Assembly: GCA_023133185.1 (NCBI GenBank) | Contig: JAGLWX010000334.1 | Span: forward strand, 1 to 6,227 | Origin: Fidelibacterota bacterium | GTDB taxonomy: Bacteria; Fidelibacterota; UBA2242 | Length of the DNA stretch: 6,227 bases | Direction of reading: 5' to 3' | Shown: positions 1 to 3,900 of the stretch, in pieces | Position numbering within the stretch: position 1 is the first letter of the stretch | How the letters are laid out: each line of letters begins with the position of its first letter | Position numbers and translations under genes: made by a program | Notes under the pieces: generated by a model | Told to the model about the DNA's origin: nothing | The model's database searches: none | What the model saw: only the letters and a program-made list of their open reading frames with translations

Positions 1-32
1 ACAAGCGGTTTGTATTGCCGAGAGCATCAAAT

Positions 33-70
33 CCACTCAATAAATTGAGTGGTTAATGTTTACATTTTTG
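33..70 (+). terminator. Perfect hairpin at the left edge, possible terminator of a rightward gene outside the window
   Basis: CCACTCAAT (33-41) and ATTGAGTGG (44-52) form a perfect 9-bp inverted repeat separated by AA; it is followed on the plus strand by a T-rich stretch ending in TTTTT (65-69). Plus-strand frames through bases 1-32 close at TGA 46-48, TAA 41-43 or TAA 54-56, so this could be the very end of a gene coming from the left, but 32 bases are too few to name a frame. The T-run is not immediately after the stem, which weakens the terminator call. Confidence 0.4.
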
Positions 71-94
71 TCTCGGGGTTGTGATGTGACACAT

Positions 95-120
95 ATGATC
101 AGGAGTTGTGATAAAGCCTT
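95..120 (+). repeat. Left copy of a 26-base direct repeat bracketing the intergenic mosaic
   Basis: This copy reads ATGATCAGGAGTTG followed by TGATAAAGCC. The partner at 417-442 reads ATGATTAGGAGTTG followed by CAATAAAAAACC. Similarity is highest over the first 14 bases (one mismatch) and the ATAAA that follows. The two copies stand in the same orientation 322 bases apart and enclose the stem at 127-196, the GC-rich cluster and the palindrome. Confidence 0.55.
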
Positions 121-126
121 CCAAAT

Positions 127-196
127 TCACTTGACTTAAGCCGATCTGACAAATACTCAATTCCGCACAACTTCCCTACCGGCTTGAGTTAAGTGA
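127..196 (+). repeat. 17-bp inverted repeat with strand-specific G-U pairs
   Basis: The arm at 127-143 (TCACTTGACTTAAGCCG) pairs with 180-196 (CGGCTTGAGTTAAGTGA) across a 36-base loop. All 17 positions pair in plus-strand RNA, with 15 Watson-Crick and two G-U pairs. In minus-strand RNA the two wobbles become A-C mismatches, so the structure favours a plus-strand transcript or reflects a decaying palindrome. No coding frame overlaps it. Confidence 0.7.
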
Positions 197-226
197 TAGC
201 AACACCTGTGACATCGTCCTGTCATC

Positions 227-280
227 CCTGCCCGACAGCTCTTTCAGGCGGGCCTACCCGTCCTCCGGGAGCAGGCGGGG
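227..280. repeat. GC-rich cluster of small hairpins
   Basis: Within AT-rich surroundings this stretch is strongly GC-rich. Hairpins can be drawn from GGCGGG (247-252) with CCCGTC (257-262) over a four-base loop, from CCCG (257-260) with CGGG (266-269), and from GCCCG (230-234) with CGGGC (249-253); these compete with each other. Related CCTGCCC/GGCGGG wording is common in dispersed intergenic repeats, so this is probably part of the same mobile or amplified repeat as the flanking sequence rather than a regulatory site. Confidence 0.45.
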
Positions 281-319
281 AAGGATAATCCCTCAACCGA
301 AGACAGTCACACACTTAAC

Positions 320-416
320 CCTTCGATCCTACTCAGGGTGACATTGTCCTATCATTGCAAGTTCATTATCCTTTCATCCTGAGTTCATTGTCTTGTCATC
401 CTGAGTTCATCGAAGG
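320..416. repeat. Imperfect palindrome of the 'TGTCATCCTGAG...ATCGAAGG' type
   Basis: The left arm 320-343 (CCTTCGAT, then ACTCAGGGTGACA) is the inverse of the right arm 394-416 (TGTCATCCTGAGT, then ATCGAAGG). Eight outer and thirteen inner pairs form, including one G-U, separated by a two-to-three base internal loop; the loop between the arms is 50 bases. A second small hairpin, TCATC-GAAG-GATGA (407-420), overlaps the right end. The motif is of the kind that recurs in many intergenic sites per genome in various bacteria. Confidence 0.7.
340..405 (+). repeat. Three tandem degenerate 22-bp repeats
   Basis: Bases 362-383 and 384-405 are 22-mers differing at three positions, both starting TTCATT and ending TCATCCTGAG. 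The preceding 22 bases (340-361, GACATTGTCCTATCATTGCAAG) match the second copy at 14 positions. A further related piece, GACATCGTCCTGTCAT, lies at 210-225. The period suggests slippage or unequal exchange within a short repeat. Confidence 0.65.
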
Positions 417-442
417 ATGATTAGGAGTTGCAATAAAAAACC
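417..442 (+). repeat. Right copy of the 26-base direct repeat
   Basis: Partner of 95-120, sharing ATGAT-[CT]-AGGAGTTG and a following ATAAA. It begins inside the last bases of the palindrome at 320-416/420, so the repeat and the palindrome belong to one unit rather than being independent. It could be a boundary of a dispersed element or the tail of a second, deleted copy of that element. Confidence 0.55.
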
Positions 443-493
443 ATCAGGAACTCACTCCCGACGCAACTGAATTCGGTAGGCAACGAAAATAAT

Positions 494-523
494 AAAGGGC
501 AGATCGCTTGGTCTGCCCTTTTT
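494..523 (-). terminator. Rho-independent terminator behind the two-gene minus-strand unit, probably bidirectional
   Basis: A perfect 10-bp inverted repeat (AAAGGGCAGA at 494-503 and TCTGCCCTTT at 512-521) encloses an 8-base loop. On the minus strand the stem begins 15 bases past the TGA of the small gene and is followed by TTTATTATTTTC. On the plus strand the stem is followed by a run of five T (519-523), so it can also stop transcription arriving from the left. This closes the unit of the large and small genes and suggests a convergent arrangement with a gene to the left. Confidence 0.85.
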
Positions 524-536
524 GTTAGTCCTTAAT

Positions 537-917
537 TCATTTCCCCGGCCAATCGGGCGGATATCCTATTTCGGGATCGGGTTTTTCCTCCTCCGACATA
601 ATTTCAGCAATAAAATAAATCATCAAAACACCAAAACCGGCAGTGACACCAAGTTCTTTTCGATGATCGAGGACAAAATCTTTCCCTTGCCTCAGGATTA
701 TTTTAGATTTGTCCAGTAGTTTCATCTGGCTTGTATCCTGCTCTGTTGATGAAAATATAGCCAACAGAGAATCGGCGGCAAAATTAGGGCTTAATACCTG
801 CTCTCTGCTTTCATCAATATTTGTAGAATCCCGGGTAATGCTTTCAACAGTATCTGTTGAATCCTGGGCAATTATTAATACTGAACATAATAATAGTGAT
901 ATTAAAATCCGTGACAT
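537..917 (-). CDS. Small exported or membrane protein of unknown function, cotranscribed with the large secreted protein
   Basis: This 126-residue protein starts at an ATG with a good ribosome binding site (GGAGAAG, 923-929) and ends in TGA. Residues 1-17 (MSRILISLLLCSVLIIA) look like a signal peptide, with cleavage likely before QDS; the Cys11 context LLLC lacks the small residue expected at -1 in a lipobox, so a lipoprotein is unlikely. Residues 19-60 are rich in Ser, Thr, Asp and Glu and probably disordered. A basic stretch (65-87) precedes a hydrophobic segment at 89-107 (LGVTAGFGVLMIYFIAEIM), followed by an acidic tail ending PPDWPGK. If the signal peptide is cleaved, the basic side of the membrane segment would lie outside, against the positive-inside rule, so topology is uncertain. 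It lies 16 bases behind the large gene on the same strand. I do not recognise the family; a role in anchoring or exporting the large protein is only a guess from position. Confidence 0.8.
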   Translation of the reverse strand: MSRILISLLLCSVLIIAQDSTDTVESITRDSTNIDESREQVLSPNFAADSLLAIFSSTEQDTSQMKLLDKSKIILRQGKDFVLDHRKELGVTAGFGVLMIYFIAEIMSEEEKPDPEIGYPPDWPGK

Positions 918-922
918 AATTT

Positions 923-929
923 CTTCTCC
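923..929 (-). promoter_or_regulatory. Ribosome binding site of the small membrane-protein gene
   Basis: On the minus strand GGAGAAG lies in the 16-base gap after the TAG of the large gene, with GGAG ending 8 bases before the ATG at 915-917. Its presence supports this start and independent translation of the small gene from a shared transcript. No promoter is apparent in such a short gap. Confidence 0.75.
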
Positions 930-933
930 AACC

Positions 934-3900
934 CTATTTAATCAAAATCATTTTGCGTACCCGGTGAAAATCACCCGCCTGAATTGCATAAAGATACACA
1001 CCTGAACTTACCAACCGTCCCAGGTCATTCTTGCCATCCCAGGTAATTGTATAGCTTCCTAAATCTGAATATTTATTGACTAACGTACAGACTTTGCGAC
1101 CTAACATATCATAGACAATAATCTTTACATGGGTCGGTTCTTTTATTGAATACCGAATCGATGTTCTGGGATTGAACGGATTCGGATAATTTTGTTTTAG
1201 CGCAAATTTAGACGGATAGAGGTCTAATACACTTTCAATTAAACCGGCAATTTGATCTTCCCGTCCACTTACAATCTTCAAATGATATGGATATTTTTCA
1301 TATTCCCGTCTGATCTGATAGTGTGTCTCTTCGTAAAATGGAAGATTCAAAATATCACGGGTTTGAACATCCACAAGCCAAATCTGTTCACCCGATAACT
1401 CGCCGGTTCCGGTAAACGTCAACTGAACATTTCCGGGACATTTATTTGACGTAATTTCCAAATCCCATATCTGACCGCTTTCATCCATTGCACGATAATC
1501 CTCAGAGAGTTGCGTAAAACAACCAAAATCCTCAGTTTGTTGACAATAAACAGAGATAAATCCATCAACATTCGGTGGTTCAGGTTGGTCGAATATATCG
1601 ATTTTCTCCAATGCACACTCACGACGACCAATCTTATTACCTTTGTCACTATACTGTCCCGATCTTGCCGCAATTTTCATTTCCCAGCCATTGCCCGTTT
1701 CCTTTTTTAAAACTGTTTGCGAATTTACCAACGGATCAATCCGAAGAGACTGAGTTTCGTCGGTACGGTTGAACACTGCGTATGCTGTCCAGGGTTTATA
1801 GACAGATGCAAGCGTATCCCCCCACCCTTCACCGTCATAATTTCCATACTGATAAGGACCCGAGAAGGTCTGGTCATCCAGATCTACGGAAACTAAAAAC
1901 GGATATGACGAAGAAATGAGGTTCCAGCCGGATAGTAATTCAGTTACAACGCCATTCAAGTCCACCGATCTTCCCTGACCCGCTGAGAAATGAACACTAC
2001 CGGCAACCTTTTGCTGAATCCAGTATCCATTGCATGTTTCCAGAGTATCCGGCGTTTTCCAATCCGAGCCGTCCCATTGGTAAATTTGCCATTTACGGTT
2101 ATCCGGTTTCCCGTTCAGGGTAGTTGAAAGTACAGCAGCTACTGATGAATTTTCAATAAGTCCCGGTAAAGAGATAAGACGCCATACATTTTTAGGCAAT
2201 CCATCCGGATACGCACTTTGATCGAGATGAGTCGTTATCGTATTTGCCGGAAAGTTCACACTGATATTAACCGTTTCAGTTTGTAAGCTGCTTCCGTTTA
2301 CATCAACCGCATAAATATTATAAACCAATCCGGTATAACTAATTGATTCAGCCGGGATTTCCGCAGAATAAGCAACTGAACCATGTGTATGTTTAAATTC
2401 ACTTCCTTGCGTTTTTTTAAGTAATGAAGATGCGGTCATCGGAATCGACACGAATCCAAAACCGTTATTATAGTTCAGACTGACCGAATCAACAACAAAG
2501 AAATCGGGAAAAGAGATGGTAAGCGTCAGATCCTGACCGATTTGAACCGAATCTGCCGGTATATCGGGAAGCAAATTGTCCACTGTTATCATCGGTACGT
2601 TAATCTCCAGGGAATCGACGGATGTAAATTCCGCATCACTGACATTGAGTTCAATAATATAGACGGTATCTCTATCGATTTCCGGAGCAATGAAACTGGT
2701 TTGTACCGAGCTTGTATCCGCAAGTTCGAGAATATCCGGTGCTTTCCAGCAATAGATCAGTTGATCACTATCTACATCATAACAACTGCTGCCATCGAGT
2801 TTTACCTGCATCCCTTGCAGAACTGTCAAATCCTGTCCGGCATATGCTACCGGTCTGTCATTAACCGGTATTACAGTTAATGTAAAACTCACTGAGCTTG
2901 TATCCTGTCCATCGTGCACGTAATATGTAATGACAGATGATCCATTCCAGTTTGCATGAGGCCTGATGGATATTGTAGTATCGGCGGCCCTAACTGTGAT
3001 TGAGGATGTATCCGAATAGGCAAAAGCAGTTAATGATTCGCCTTCAATATCCACAACGGTCACAAGCAACTTGAGGAAAGTATCTTCATATATACTCGTA
3101 TCGCTTATTGCAGAGATCACTGGCGCATCGTTTACCGAATTTACGACAAGGGTAAATGATGTACTGTCGGAATATTCTGCGTCACTGACGCGGACTTTAA
3201 TCTCTGACGTTCCAAACCAGTTACCGGCAGGTATAGCGTTTAAAATTGAATCCGCCAGAACCAATGAAATTTCATTACTTGTGGAAAACAGCTGGAAATC
3301 CAACTCGTCACTATCCGGGTCTATAGCGCTGATTACAACACGGAGCGTATCATCTTCATCTATTTCAGCGTTGGAAATATCACTGATAACAGGCGGATCA
3401 TTTACCGGTCTGACAGTAAAAACAGCGGTATCACTTCCCGACAGTGCAAAATCCGTAAAATCATTTGCTGTAAAAATGATTTGCTCAGAACCATTCCAGT
3501 TTTCATCAGGAACAGTAATCAGAACCTCCCCATCTGCGTTGCTTTGTACCAACAGCTCGGAATTCCCGCTGGTTGTCCATAACACTGAATCTCCATCGAG
3601 TTCAGTCAGGTAATCATTTAAATTGAATGCCGAAAATTGCCCGCCTTCATCGATCGTCTGATCGGGTATTCCGAGTAAATGGGGATGATGGTCATTTAAT
3701 ACTGTAAAACTGACCTGTTGTGTATCGGCATATTCATGCAAAGAGCCCATATCCCGGGCAATAAAATCTACTTCGTCAGTCCCGGTCCAGTCTAAATCAC
3801 TAACCCATATCGTTGCGGTTGAGTTTGAACTTATTTCCAGTTTTAAATATCCGGCAACAACTTCCGCCGGAGACGACGCTGATCCAATAATAGAATCGGC

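Larger units (their letters stand above)
54..493. other. Non-coding, repeat-rich intergenic region
   Basis: No convincing coding frame is present on either strand in these 440 bases. The stretch is a mosaic: AT-rich flanks, a 17-bp stem at 127-196, a GC-rich cluster at 227-280, a tandem 22-mer block within a larger palindrome at 320-416, and a near-repeated 26-base sequence at 95-120 and 417-442. Wording such as 'GTCATCCTGAG ... TCGAAGGAT' resembles intergenic repeat DNA found in many copies in several environmental bacterial genomes, which fits a dispersed element family here. No transposase, tRNA, rRNA or recognisable riboswitch is seen. Confidence 0.75.

Noticed and set aside
7..11. Lipobox in the small protein (residues 7-11, SLLLC; gene at 537-917)
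   Set aside because: The position before Cys11 is Leu rather than Gly, Ala or Ser, and the cysteine is in the middle of the hydrophobic stretch; cleavage near residue 17 fits better. (The range given here is in residues of that protein.)
1..32. Start of a leftward gene at the ATG complementary to 25-27
   Set aside because: Only nine codons would be visible and the opposite reading, a rightward gene end before a hairpin, is equally possible; too little sequence to support either.
340..405. Possible CRISPR array
   Set aside because: The 22-mers are directly adjacent with no unique spacers, and there are no cas genes; they are tandem repeats.
522..719. Plus-strand frame of 65 codons starting in the terminator
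   Set aside because: It begins at a non-ATG codon in the T-run of the hairpin and runs antisense to the small exported protein gene.
709..1005. Plus-strand open frame of 98 codons
   Set aside because: It lies opposite the small gene and the end of the large gene, both of which have clear protein features; no ribosome binding site or domain is apparent.
1419..1673. Second minus-strand frame of 84 codons inside the large gene
   Set aside because: It overlaps the large gene in another frame with no start signal or recognisable content; an accidental open frame.
3071..3613. Plus-strand open frame of 180 codons, serine- and threonine-rich
   Set aside because: It is the antisense shadow of the S3 and cadherin-like repeats. 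The composition comes from the complementary reading of Asp/Ser-rich codons, and the minus-strand reading has recognisable repeated domains.
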